Shown: positions 1 to 7,781 of the stretch, piece after piece
Layout: each line of letters begins with the position of its first letter
How positions within the stretch are numbered: position 1 is the stretch's first letter
Assembly (NCBI GenBank): GCA_000717735.1
Contig: JOBE01000016.1
Coordinates: forward strand, 1-64,000
Source: Streptomyces griseoluteus
GTDB taxonomy: Bacteria > Actinomycetota > Actinomycetes > Streptomycetales > Streptomycetaceae
Length of the DNA: 64,000 bases
Reading direction: 5' to 3'
Made by a program: the position numbers and the translations under genes
Notes under the pieces: generated by a model
What the model saw: the letters and a program-made list of their open reading frames with translations, nothing else
Told to the model about the DNA's origin: nothing
Database searches by the model: none

Positions 1-54
1 CCGAGATCTACACCTCTCTATTCGTCGGCAGCGTCAGATGTGTATAAGAGACAG
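1..54. other. Sequencing adapter contamination (Nextera P5 side)
   Basis: Bases 1-13 match the end of the Illumina P5 oligonucleotide, 14-21 (CTCTCTAT) match a standard i5 index, 22-35 match the Nextera Read 1 adapter and 36-54 end with the transposase mosaic end AGATGTGTATAAGAGACAG. This is library adapter left at a contig end. Natural sequence starts at 55. Any reading frame that uses these bases is artificial. Confidence 0.97.
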
Positions 55-172
55 GGTGGGGTGGTGCGCGCCCGGCCGTCCCTCTCGCGAGGACTGTGTC
101 CAGGAGGTCACGGGGAGCGGTCGGGCGCACGCCACCGGCGGGCCGGGTGAACCGGCTTGTCGCGTCGGCGGG

Positions 173-1363
173 TTACGCCGGGGAGAACAGGTGGTCGCTG
201 ATGAGGCGGGCCGCGCCGGTGACCCCGGCGGTCTGGCCCAGTTCTCCGAGGACGATGGGAAGGTTGCCGGTGGCCAGGGGCAGTGACTGCCGGTAGACCT
301 GGGTGCGGACACTGGCGAGGAGGTTGTGACCGAGGCCGGTGACACCGCCGCCGATCACCACCAGACCGGGGTTGAAGAAGCTGACGAGTCCGGCGATGAC
401 CTGCCCGACCCGGTTGCCGCCCGCACGGATGAGGGCGAGCGAGGTGGCGTCGCCGGCGGCCGCGGCCGCGGCGACGTCGATGGCGGTGAGGTGCCCGGCC
501 GCCGCGAGCCGGGCGGCGAGCTCCTGCGAGCCGCCGCCGCGAGCCGCGTCCTCGGCGTCGCGGGCGAGGGTGGCACCGCTGAAGTGGGCTTCCAGGCAGC
601 CGGTGTTGCCGCAGGCGCAGGGACGTCCGTCGGGTTCGACCTGGATGTGCCCGATGTCGCCGGCGCTGCCCGTCGTACCGCGGTAGACCTCGCCGCCGAC
701 GACGATGCCGCAGCCGATGCCGGTGCCGATCTTGACGCAGAGGAAGTCGGCGACGGAGCGGGCGACGCCGGCGTGCTGCTCCCCCATGGCCATGAGGTTC
801 ACGTCGTTGTCGACCATGACGGGGCAGCCGAGTTCCTGGCTGAGCGCCTCCCGTACGGGGAAGCCGTCCCAGCCGGGCATGATCGGCGGCGCGACGGGGA
901 CGCCCTCGGGGAAGCGGACGGGGCCGGGGACGCCGATGCCGGCGCCGTCGAAGCCTTCCGCGAGTCCGGTGGAGCGGAGCTTCGCCGCCATCGACAGGGC
1001 TTGCTCGAAGACGGCGACGGGGCCCTCGCGGACGTCCATGGGGTGGTTGAGGTGCCCGAGCACCTCCAACTCGGCGTTGGTGACGGCGACATCGATGGAG
1101 GTGGCGCCGATGTCGATGCCGAGGAAGCGGAGTTCGGGCGCGAGCCTGATGTTGTGCGAGCGACGGCCGCCGCGGGATGCGGCGAGGCCGTCGGCGACCA
1201 CGAGACCGGTCTCCAGGAGCCGGTCGACCTCGACGGCGAGCTTCGAGCGGGAGAGATCGATCTGATCGCCGAGCTGGGCGCGGGAGTTGGGTCCTCCGTC
1301 GCGCAACAGCCTGAGGAGCCGCGCCTGATGCCGGTTGGCAGGTCGTGCCGTCATGCGTCTCAC
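173..1363 (-). CDS. ROK family transcriptional regulator / sugar kinase-like protein
   Basis: A DNA-binding winged helix (about residues 5-60, with a QLGDQIDLSRSKL helix pair) precedes a ROK domain. The ROK part has the phosphate loop DIGAT, the catalytic-type DNDVN segment, a GHIQVE histidine and the zinc cluster CACGNTGCLE, so sugar binding and possibly phosphorylation are intact. Known ROK repressors of this length (about 400 aa) sense sugars and control sugar uptake or catabolism genes. I chose GTG at 1363 because GGAGG lies 5 bases upstream; ATG at 1354 (third codon downstream) is the alternative. No sugar transporter is adjacent in the window, so the target is unknown. Its downstream side is only about 120 bases from the contig end. 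Confidence 0.88.
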   Translation of the reverse strand: MRRMTARPANRHQARLLRLLRDGGPNSRAQLGDQIDLSRSKLAVEVDRLLETGLVVADGLAASRGGRRSHNIRLAPELRFLGIDIGATSIDVAVTNAELEVLGHLNHPMDVREGPVAVFEQALSMAAKLRSTGLAEGFDGAGIGVPGPVRFPEGVPVAPPIMPGWDGFPVREALSQELGCPVMVDNDVNLMAMGEQHAGVARSVADFLCVKIGTGIGCGIVVGGEVYRGTTGSAGDIGHIQVEPDGRPCACGNTGCLEAHFSGATLARDAEDAARGGGSQELAARLAAAGHLTAIDVAAAAAAGDATSLALIRAGGNRVGQVIAGLVSFFNPGLVVIGGGVTGLGHNLLASVRTQVYRQSLPLATGNLPIVLGELGQTAGVTGAARLISDHLFSPA

Positions 1364-1534
1364 GCGCCCCTCCCTCTCGCACACGCTCGTCTGCGGGCTT
1401 TCGAGGGGAACGTAGCAGCGGCGTACCGGGCTGGGAAGAAGTTGCGCACGAATCGACCCCGACTTCTTCCCGGATGGGGACAAAGGCGGGGTCCTGAGGG
1501 GAGAAGGGTCGGCGGCACCACGAGCCACGGCATC

Positions 1535-1573
1535 GGTGGCGGTGGCGGTGGCGGTGGCGGTGGCGGTGGCGGT
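1535..1573. repeat. Hexanucleotide repeat GGTGGC, 6.5 copies
   Basis: Six perfect tandem copies of GGTGGC plus GGT. They sit just beyond the stop codon of the sortase gene (stop at 1576-1578, minus strand) and before the ROK start, so they are in the 3' untranslated part. Such a run is prone to slippage and to assembly length errors. Confidence 0.95.
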
Positions 1574-1575
1574 CG

Positions 1576-2298
1576 TCAGCGGACCTCGACGAGGCGGGCC
1601 GAGACCACCACGTTGCCCGCGTAGCCGTTCTCCTCGGTGAACGTGCCGCCGCAGGTGATCAGCCGCAGCTCCGGGACGCCCGCGTCGCCGTAGACCCGCT
1701 CGGCGGGGAAGCCCTCCTTGGGCACGACCTCGACCCCGTACACGGCGAAGACGGCGGTCCGGCCGTCGCGGCGCGTCATCTCCACGCGGTGACCCCTGCC
1801 GAGGGCGCCGAGGTCGTAGAAGACGGCCCGTCCGCTCGGGGTGTCGACGTGGCCGACGACAACGGCGGTCCCGCGCTCGCCGGGGGTGACCGCACCCGTG
1901 AACCAGCCCGCGAGCCGGTCGTCCTCGGGCGGCGGCGCCTCGATCCAGCCGTCGGCGTCGAGCCCGACGTCCGTGACGGGCGCGTCGATCCGGACGGCCG
2001 GTACGCGCACCCGGACCGGCGTCGAAGGGGGCAGTGGTTCGGGTACGGGTCCGGTGGCGAGCGCGGCGACGGCCGCCCGGCTGCCGTCGGGGGCTGCCGC
2101 GGAGAGGGGCTGTGGCGGGCCCTCGACCCGGAGTTCCGCCGCACCGCCGCGTACGAGGTGGACGCCGACGAGGAGGACGACGGCTATGACGCCCCAGGCG
2201 CCGTGCCGCCCCGTGCCGGTTCTGTCGGCGCTGTCCGACCGTCCTGGACCGGGTCTCCCCGCGTCGGCCGGTCGTTCCGTCGGGTCCGGTCGCCCCAC
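1576..2298 (-). CDS. Class F sortase
   Basis: 240 aa. A charged, proline-rich N-terminus is followed by one membrane segment (about 34-50), a linker, then the sortase beta-barrel. The catalytic triad is visible: His150 in VVVGHVDT, Cys216 in LITCGG and Arg235 in VVVSAR. Class F sortases of actinobacteria are membrane-anchored transpeptidases that cleave a C-terminal sorting signal and attach the protein to the cell wall. The GTG start has AGGAG seven bases upstream. The gene lies 108 bases downstream of a secreted protein with a sorting-like C-terminal tail (2407-2976), the likely partner. Housekeeping class E sortase features are absent. Confidence 0.92.
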   Translation of the reverse strand: MGRPDPTERPADAGRPGPGRSDSADRTGTGRHGAWGVIAVVLLVGVHLVRGGAAELRVEGPPQPLSAAAPDGSRAAVAALATGPVPEPLPPSTPVRVRVPAVRIDAPVTDVGLDADGWIEAPPPEDDRLAGWFTGAVTPGERGTAVVVGHVDTPSGRAVFYDLGALGRGHRVEMTRRDGRTAVFAVYGVEVVPKEGFPAERVYGDAGVPELRLITCGGTFTEENGYAGNVVVSARLVEVR

Positions 2299-2406
2299 GT
2301 CCGCTCTCCTCCTCGCGCCGCCCCGCGCGCTTCGTGGCGCCCCTCCGTCCCGGTCCTCGTCACACCGGGACGGAGGGGCCGTTTCAGGCCCCCCGGCTCC
2401 GGGCCG

Positions 2407-2976
2407 TCAGGCGCGGCCGTCGGCGTCGCGGCGGCGGGTGAGGACGACGGCGGCGCCGAGCGCGCCGGCGATGAGCAGGACGCCCGTGACGACCTCGGTG
2501 ACGCCGAGTCCCTCGGAGTCCGCGCCGTTGGCGGCGGTGCCGTAACCGGCCTTCACGCCCTTGTGCGCTCCGGACTGCGTGGCGTTGTCGTGCCCGCCCG
2601 TGTCTCCACCCGTGTGTCCACCCGTGCTGCCGCCGCCGATGGTGAGGGTGGTGGTGCCGCGCTCGCCCTTGCAGTCGAAGGTGATCTTGTACTGGGCGCC
2701 GGCCTTGGCGTCGAAGTCCACGGTCGCGGTGCCGGGGCGGCCCTCGTTCAGGGTCACCGTCTCGAACACCCCGGAGGTGACGGTCACGGACGGCACCTCG
2801 CAGCCGTCGGAGGTGAGGGTGACGGTGCCGCCGGGCGCGACCGTCGCGGGCGTGACGGAGAAGCCGAACGACGTGATGTTCTGGTCGCCCTCGTCCGCCA
2901 GGGCCGTCGGGGCGACGGCGATCACGGCGGAGGCGCTCAGCAGGGCGGCGGCGGAAGCTGCACGTATCGCACGCAT
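2407..2976 (-). CDS. Secreted protein with C-terminal membrane anchor, probable sortase-linked surface protein
   Basis: 189 aa. Signal peptide at about 1-27 (ends ALADEG), an Ig-like beta-rich domain (30-125) with two cysteines (SDGCEVP and TFDCKGE) that could pair, a Gly/Thr/His-rich linker (about 115-135), then a hydrophobic segment and the terminal charges LTRRRDADGRA. This is the layout of a sorting signal, but I find no LPXTG, LAXTG or NPXT motif before the membrane segment; the region reads ADSEGLGVTE. ATG start with GGAGG eight bases upstream. It precedes the class F sortase in the same direction, so co-function is likely, though it may simply be membrane-anchored. Confidence 0.75.
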   Translation of the reverse strand: MRAIRAASAAALLSASAVIAVAPTALADEGDQNITSFGFSVTPATVAPGGTVTLTSDGCEVPSVTVTSGVFETVTLNEGRPGTATVDFDAKAGAQYKITFDCKGERGTTTLTIGGGSTGGHTGGDTGGHDNATQSGAHKGVKAGYGTAANGADSEGLGVTEVVTGVLLIAGALGAAVVLTRRRDADGRA

Positions 2977-3207
2977 GGCGGTGTCCTCCAGATCACGCGA
3001 GGGCCCGGCCGCGGAGCGATTCCGTGACGGAAGGCGACGACCCTCACCGCGATCGAAGCTAGGTCCGCCCCAGGCACGCCGCCACCGGGCTCCGCCGAAC
3101 GGGTCATGACCCCGTGTGACCGCCGCGACTCCGTGACCGCTGGGCCGAAGGTCGCCCGCCGTCCGCGATCCGCCGTCAGCCGTACGCGGTACTTCGGCCG
3201 CGGTCCG

Positions 3208-4167
3208 TCAGGGAACCCGGACGACCTGACCCGCGTACGAGAGGTTGCCGCCGAAGCCGAAGAGCAGGACCGGGGCGCCGGAGGGCAGTTCGCCCCGCTC
3301 GACGAGCTTGGCCAGGGCCAGCGGGATCGAGGCGGCGGAGGTGTTGCCGGAGTCGACGACGTCGCGGGCGACGATCGCGTTGACGGCGCCGATCTTCGCC
3401 GCGAGCGGCTCGATGATCCGGAGGTTCGCCTGGTGCAGGACCACGCCCGCGAGCTCCTCGGGGGCGATGCCTGACCGCTCGCAGGTCTTGCGGGCGAGCG
3501 CGGGCAGCTGCTGGGTGGCCCAGCGGTAGACGGACTGGCCCTCCTGCGCGAAGCGCGGCGGGGTGCCCTCGATGCGGACGGCGTTGCCCATCTCCGGGAC
3601 GGATCCCCACAGGACGGGTCCGATGCCGGGCGCCTCCCCCGCGGCCGTCTCGTCGTCCACCGCCTCGACGATCGCGGCACCCGCGCCGTCGCCGACGAGG
3701 ACGCAGGTGGTGCGGTCCGTCCAGTCGGCCACCTCGGTCATCTTGTCGGCGCCGATGACCAGGACGCGGTGCGCCCCACCGGCCCGTACGGCATGGTCGG
3801 CGGTGGCCAGGGCGTGCGTGAAGCCGGCGCAGACCACGTTGAGGTCCATGGTGGCGGGCGAGGTCATGCCGAGGCGGGCGGCGACGCGGGCGGCCGTGTT
3901 GGGCGAGCGGTCGATGGCCGTGGAGGTGGCGACGAGGACGAGGTCGATGTCGTCGGGCACGAGCCCCGCGGTGGCCAGGGCCTTGCCCGCGGCGTGCGCC
4001 GCGAGCTCGTCGACTGGTTCGTCGGGCCCGGCGACGTGCCGGGTGCGGATGCCGACCCGGCTGGTGATCCACGCGTCGTCGGTGTCGACCAACTCGGCGA
4101 GGTCGTGGTTGGTGAGCACCTTGGCGGGCTGGTAGTGCCCGAGCGCTGCGATGCGAGTGCCCGTCAT
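3208..4167 (-). CDS. 3-oxoacyl-ACP synthase III family protein (KAS III/FabH-like)
   Basis: 319 aa thiolase-fold enzyme. The triad of the family is present: Cys113 in NVVCAGF, His245 in LHQANLR and Asn275 in SGNTSAA. KAS III enzymes condense an acyl-CoA starter with malonyl-ACP; relatives condense or transfer acyl groups in secondary metabolism. The start is ATG at 4167 with a GAGGGGG tract upstream; longer in-frame versions lack a typical FabH N-terminus, while the chosen start begins with the usual IAALGHYQP segment. It stands alone, without fabD, acpP or fabF, so it is more likely an accessory KAS III than the housekeeping fatty-acid initiator. Confidence 0.88.
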   Translation of the reverse strand: MTGTRIAALGHYQPAKVLTNHDLAELVDTDDAWITSRVGIRTRHVAGPDEPVDELAAHAAGKALATAGLVPDDIDLVLVATSTAIDRSPNTAARVAARLGMTSPATMDLNVVCAGFTHALATADHAVRAGGAHRVLVIGADKMTEVADWTDRTTCVLVGDGAGAAIVEAVDDETAAGEAPGIGPVLWGSVPEMGNAVRIEGTPPRFAQEGQSVYRWATQQLPALARKTCERSGIAPEELAGVVLHQANLRIIEPLAAKIGAVNAIVARDVVDSGNTSAASIPLALAKLVERGELPSGAPVLLFGFGGNLSYAGQVVRVP

Positions 4168-4346
4168 ACCGGGGCCCCCTCGGTGAGTCGATCGTGGACA
4201 GGACCCCCCAGTCTTGCCAGCGACTGGTGGGTAACGGGTGACGTAAACCACCAAGATTCCCCGGTACCCCTTGGCCGACCGTGACAAGGCCCGGGCGGGG
4301 CACGGCCTCCGCGGCGCCGGCGGGCGCCGTGGCCGGGGTCGGTTCT

Positions 4347-4730
4347 TCAGTTCTTCGGCGGGTCGATCATCTGGAGGGCGAGGGTGGCCGGGGGCGGGGC
4401 GATGCCGGGGCCGCCGGCGGCCGTCCAGGCGAGGATGTCGTCGAGGGAGTCCTCGTCGAGGGTGAACGCGATCCAGGCGGCCCGTCCACCGCGCCGCCGG
4501 CCTTCGGTGGAGGGCTGGACGACGACGATGTTGGCCTGGGCGCAGGGGCCGAGGCAGTCGCTGGTACGGACGGCGAGCCGGCCGCGGGAGGCCGCTGCGG
4601 CCTCCCGGAGGCGGGTGAGCTGGCCGGCGTGGTCGGTGCCGGGGTTCTTGCGGGCGTCGCCGCAGCAGCAGCCCCGGCAGACGACGAGGGAGCAGGGGCG
4701 GGCCCCGTACCGTATCGGGACCGGGGTCAT
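4347..4730 (-). CDS. Thioredoxin-like (2Fe-2S) ferredoxin domain protein
   Basis: 127 aa. An N-terminal cysteine-rich segment CSLVVCRGCCCGD (Cys13, 18, 21-23) and a second pair CLGPC (Cys59 and 63) followed by ANIVVV match the thioredoxin-fold [2Fe-2S] ferredoxin family. It probably carries one [2Fe-2S] cluster and passes electrons, but the partner is unknown. Its ATG overlaps the stop codon of the isochorismatase-like gene by four bases, so the two are translationally coupled. The extra cysteines in the CRGCCCG run are more than cluster binding needs. Confidence 0.8.
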   Translation of the reverse strand: MTPVPIRYGARPCSLVVCRGCCCGDARKNPGTDHAGQLTRLREAAAASRGRLAVRTSDCLGPCAQANIVVVQPSTEGRRRGGRAAWIAFTLDEDSLDDILAWTAAGGPGIAPPPATLALQMIDPPKN

Positions 4731-5248
4731 TCGGGGCCGTCCAGGGTGATCGCGGAGACGGGGGCGACCGTGCCGAGGCGCGGGAAGTCGAGGTCGACGG
4801 AGGCGCGGTGCTCGTCGGCGGTGAGCGCGGTCATGGCGTCCTCGGCGAAGACGAGGTCGTAGCCGTGGTCGCAGGCGGCGCGGGCGGTGGACTCGACGCC
4901 GAGGTTGGTGGCGATGCCGCCGAGGACGAGGGTGGTGGCCCCGAGTCCGGTGAGCAGCTCGTGGAGTCCGGTGTCCTGGAAGGCGCCTATGGTGCGCTTG
5001 ACGACGACGGGTTCACCGTCCCCGAGGAGGTCGGGGGCGAGGTCGCTGCCGGGCGGCTGGTGGTCGACGCCGGGGCGCTCGGACCGGATGTGGACGACGG
5101 GCGCGCCGGCGGCGCGGAAGGTGTCGGCGAGCCGGGCGGCCGCGGCGAGGGCGTCGGTGCCGGGCCTGGGGGCGAGGGGCAGCGCGACGATGCGCTCCAT
5201 GAGGTCGACGAGGACGAGGGCGGTGCGGCCGGGATCGAGTGCGGGCAT
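4727..5248 (-). CDS. Isochorismatase-like hydrolase without the usual cysteine
   Basis: 173 aa, the whole isochorismatase fold. Asp15 (LVLVDLMER) and Lys84 (VVVKRTI) fit the catalytic triad of the cysteine hydrolases, but the loop GIATNLGVESTAR has Gly117 where nicotinamidases and carbamoylases have cysteine. True isochorismatases also lack that cysteine, so a vinyl-ether hydrolase or another non-thiol chemistry is possible, as is a binding-only role. It is the first gene of a two-gene unit with the ferredoxin protein. ATG at 5248 is preferred over an upstream extension that is only Arg/Pro-rich. Confidence 0.8.
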   Translation of the reverse strand: MPALDPGRTALVLVDLMERIVALPLAPRPGTDALAAAARLADTFRAAGAPVVHIRSERPGVDHQPPGSDLAPDLLGDGEPVVVKRTIGAFQDTGLHELLTGLGATTLVLGGIATNLGVESTARAACDHGYDLVFAEDAMTALTADEHRASVDLDFPRLGTVAPVSAITLDGPE

Positions 5249-5273
5249 GGGAGCACCGTAGCGGCCCGGATGA

Positions 5274-6353
5274 TCACCGGGTCTCCGCGCCCGCCTCCGC
5301 GGCCGTTTCCGCGCCCCTCCCCGCGGCCGTCTCCACACCCTCCTCCGCGTCCGTCTCCGCGTCCCGTGCGCGGCGCCTCGCGATCACCGCGCAGACCATC
5401 AGCTGCATCTGGTGGAACAGCATCAGCGGGAGGACGGCGAGCGAGGCCTGCGGGCCGAAGAGGACGATGGCCATCGGCAGCCCCGCCGCCAGGCTCTTCT
5501 TCGAGCCGGCGAACTGGATGGCGGTCCGGTCGGCCCGGTCGAAGCCGAGGCGCCCGGCGCCGTACCAGGTCAGGGCGAGCATCGCCGCGAGGAGGACGGC
5601 TTCGACGGCGAGCAGCATGCCGAGCCTGGCCGGGGTCACCAGGCGCCAGATGCCGGCGGTCATGCCCAGGCTGAAGGCGGTGTAGACGACGAGGAGGATC
5701 GACCCCCGGTCGACGTGTCCGAGGACCTTCTTGTGGCGGACGACGAAGCCCCCGACCCAGCGGCGCAGGAGTTGTCCGGCGAGGAACGGTACGAGGAGCT
5801 GGAACACGATCTTGAGGAGTGCCGCGGCGGAGAGGCCGCCGGCGCTGTCGCCGAGGAGCGCCGCGGCGAGCAGCGGGGTCAGGACGATGCCGGCGAGGGA
5901 GGAGAAGGAGCCCGCGCAGATCGCGGCGGGGACGTTGCCCCGGGCGATCGAGGTGAAGGCGATGGAGGCCTGCATGGTGGAGGGCACCAGGCAGAGGAAG
6001 AGGAAGCCGCTGTAGAGCTGGGGGGTGAGCACGGTGGGGACGAGGCCTCGGGCGGCGAGTCCGAGGAGCGGGAAGACCAGGAAGGTGCTCGCGAGGACGG
6101 TGAGGTGGAGCCGCCAGTGCTTGAGGCCGTCGAGGGCCTCGCGGGTGGAGAGCCGGGCGCCGTAGAGGAAGAAGAGGACGGCCACGGCCCCGGTCGAGGC
6201 GCCTTGCGCGAGGTCGGCGGCGGCTCCGGAGGCGGGCAGGAGCGTGGCGAGGGCGACCGTGCCGACCAGGGTGAGGACGTATCCGTCGACGGGCAGCCAG
6301 GACGGGATGCGCGGGGTACGGCGGGCGGTACGGGTGGGCGTAGGGACGGTCAT
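5274..6353 (-). CDS. Bile acid:sodium symporter family (SBF-like) transporter
   Basis: 359 aa membrane protein with about nine to ten hydrophobic segments from residue 24 to about 320, and the family features VPSTMQASIAFTS and QFAGSKKSLAAG that form the crossover/sodium site in BASS carriers. Substrates in bacteria include organic anions, pantothenate and keto acids; the sequence does not tell which. The last 30 residues are a hydrophilic Glu/Ala/Thr tail made of short repeats. It is divergent from the LysR gene at 6477, with an operator-like site in the shared region, so it is the likely target of that regulator. Confidence 0.88.
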   Translation of the reverse strand: MTVPTPTRTARRTPRIPSWLPVDGYVLTLVGTVALATLLPASGAAADLAQGASTGAVAVLFFLYGARLSTREALDGLKHWRLHLTVLASTFLVFPLLGLAARGLVPTVLTPQLYSGFLFLCLVPSTMQASIAFTSIARGNVPAAICAGSFSSLAGIVLTPLLAAALLGDSAGGLSAAALLKIVFQLLVPFLAGQLLRRWVGGFVVRHKKVLGHVDRGSILLVVYTAFSLGMTAGIWRLVTPARLGMLLAVEAVLLAAMLALTWYGAGRLGFDRADRTAIQFAGSKKSLAAGLPMAIVLFGPQASLAVLPLMLFHQMQLMVCAVIARRRARDAETDAEEGVETAAGRGAETAAEAGAETR

Positions 6354-6450
6354 GGGCTCCACTGCTCTGTGCACTACGGGGGGGCGGGGCGCGTCTTCCC
6401 ATCCTGTTCCACGGCCCGGTGATCGGGTATCCCGTACAGCCCTCTGACTG

Positions 6451-6469
6451 TCATCATGATCTGTGATGA
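6451..6469. promoter_or_regulatory. LysR-type operator TCATCA-N7-TGATGA
   Basis: Perfect 6-bp inverted repeat that fits the T-N11-A rule of LysR boxes (T at 6454, A at 6466). It lies between the divergent symporter (start 6353) and LysR gene (start 6477), just upstream of the regulator start. This placement is usual for an autoregulated LysR regulator that also controls its neighbour. It also argues that the ATG at 6456, inside the site, is not the true start of the regulator. Confidence 0.65.
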
Positions 6470-6476
6470 TGGAGCG

Positions 6477-7343
6477 GTGTACGAGCCCACGCACCTGCGC
6501 ACCTTCCTCGCCGTGGCCCAGACGCTGAGCTTCACGCGGGCCGCGGAGCGTCTCGGGCTGCGCCAGTCGACCGTCAGCCAGCACGTGCGGCGGCTCGAGG
6601 CGGCGACCGGCCGGCCGTTGTTCACCCGGGACACCCACCGGGTGGCGCTGACGGAGGACGGTGAGGCGATGCTCGGCTTCGCGCGGACGATCCTCCAGGC
6701 GCACGAGCGCGCGGCGGCGTTCTTCGGCGGGACCCGGCTGCGCGGCCGGCTGCGCTTCGGTGTGTCGGAGGACTTCGTGACGACCCGGCTGCCGGAGATC
6801 CTGGAGTCGTTCCGGCGTGAGCATCCGGAGGTCGATCTGGAACTGACGGTGGAGCTGTCGGGCACGCTGCAGGCCCGGCTCGCGGCCGGCCGGCTCGATC
6901 TGATCCTGGCGAAGCGGCGGGGTGGGGAGAGCGAGGGCCGGCTCGTGTGGGAGGACGCGCTGATCTGGATCGGGGCGCCGGGGCTGCGGCTCGACCCGGA
7001 CCGTCCGGTGCCGCTGATCCTTTACCCGCCGCCGGGGATCACCCGGGCGCGGGCCCTGGAGGCTCTGGAGGCGCAGGGCCGGGCGTGGCGGATCGCGTGT
7101 ACGAGTTCCAGCCTGAGCGCGAACGTGGCGGCGGCGCGCGCGGGGCTCGGGGTGATGGCGCACACGAGGGGTCTGGTGCCGCCGGGGCTCGTGCCGGTGC
7201 CGGACCGGGTGGGGCTGCCGGAGCTGGGTGACGTGGGTTTCGTGCTGCGCGGGGGCCGTCGGGGCGGGTCGGTGCAGGAGGCGGCGGACGCGCTGGCGGA
7301 GGCGATCCTGGCGGGCGGCGACCGGCTGCACCGGTCGGGCTGA
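6477..7343 (+). CDS. LysR family transcriptional regulator
   Basis: 288 aa. The N-terminal winged helix (about 1-60: LRTFLAVAQTLSFTRAAERL, then STVSQHVRRLEA) is typical of LysR, followed by a type 2 periplasmic-binding-like effector domain (about 85-280). Start is GTG 6477; an in-frame ATG at 6456 would add seven residues but falls inside the operator palindrome. A GGAG lies very close upstream, so initiation may be weak. It probably senses the substrate of the divergent SBF transporter. The end of the gene runs into a 32-bp tandem repeat. Confidence 0.9.
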   Translation: MYEPTHLRTFLAVAQTLSFTRAAERLGLRQSTVSQHVRRLEAATGRPLFTRDTHRVALTEDGEAMLGFARTILQAHERAAAFFGGTRLRGRLRFGVSEDFVTTRLPEILESFRREHPEVDLELTVELSGTLQARLAAGRLDLILAKRRGGESEGRLVWEDALIWIGAPGLRLDPDRPVPLILYPPPGITRARALEALEAQGRAWRIACTSSSLSANVAAARAGLGVMAHTRGLVPPGLVPVPDRVGLPELGDVGFVLRGGRRGGSVQEAADALAEAILAGGDRLHRSG

Positions 7344-7416
7344 GCGGACACGACCGGTTGCACCGGTCCGGCTTGGCGGTTACGACCGGCTGCACCGGTC
7401 CGGCTGAGCGGATACG
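7321..7416. repeat. Three tandem copies of a 32-bp unit overlapping the end of the LysR gene
   Basis: Units lie at 7321-7352, 7353-7384 and 7385-7416 and differ at only a few positions. Each begins ACCGGCTGCACCGGT or ACCGGTTGCACCGGT, itself a small palindrome ACCGG-N5-CCGGT. The first unit encodes the last codons and stop of the LysR gene, so the array grew from its 3' end. Confidence 0.85.
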
Positions 7417-7781
7417 GGCCACGGACGCCCGGGGTGGTCGCGCGGGACTCCTCAACGAGCGTGTGGCGACGTTGCGGTGAACGGCGGCGGGCCGCACCGG
7501 AGCGGCTGGACGGCATGAAGGCGGCGTCGGGACGGCGCTCCCGTGAGCGGTCGGTACAGATTCGGTGGAGATTCGCGCCCGGTGGACGTACCGGCCGGTC
7601 GGTAACGGCCCGGAGGGGTCTGTGACTTGACTTCTTCACCCGCCCTGACCTGTGGGAACACGGAATGTCCCGGCTTGGTGAAGGCCCTGCCGCCGGGCAG
7701 TCGGGTGGGGTACCGTCACCCGCGCCGTACGGAGCGCGACAACGGGCTTTTTCAGCCACCGAGCCGTCGAGGAGCAGGTCA
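7344..7781. other. 438-bp intergenic region between LysR and acyl-CoA ligase genes
   Basis: After the 32-bp tandem repeats (to 7416) I see no convincing gene. A TTGACT hexamer at 7627-7632 could be a -35 element for the acyl-CoA ligase, but no good -10 is at the proper distance. Short open frames here lack ribosome binding sites. Confidence 0.5.

Noticed and set aside
108..1382. 424-aa Arg/Pro-rich frame on the minus strand across the ROK gene
   Set aside because: It is a shifted reading of the ROK gene with typical GC-rich out-of-frame composition.
326..1624. 432-aa plus-strand frame opposite the ROK gene
   Set aside because: Antisense shadow; no start signal, Gly/Asp/Val-rich composition and it runs into the GGTGGC repeat.
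1789..3027. 412-aa plus-strand frame opposite sortase and its substrate
   Set aside because: Antisense shadow of two well-supported genes.
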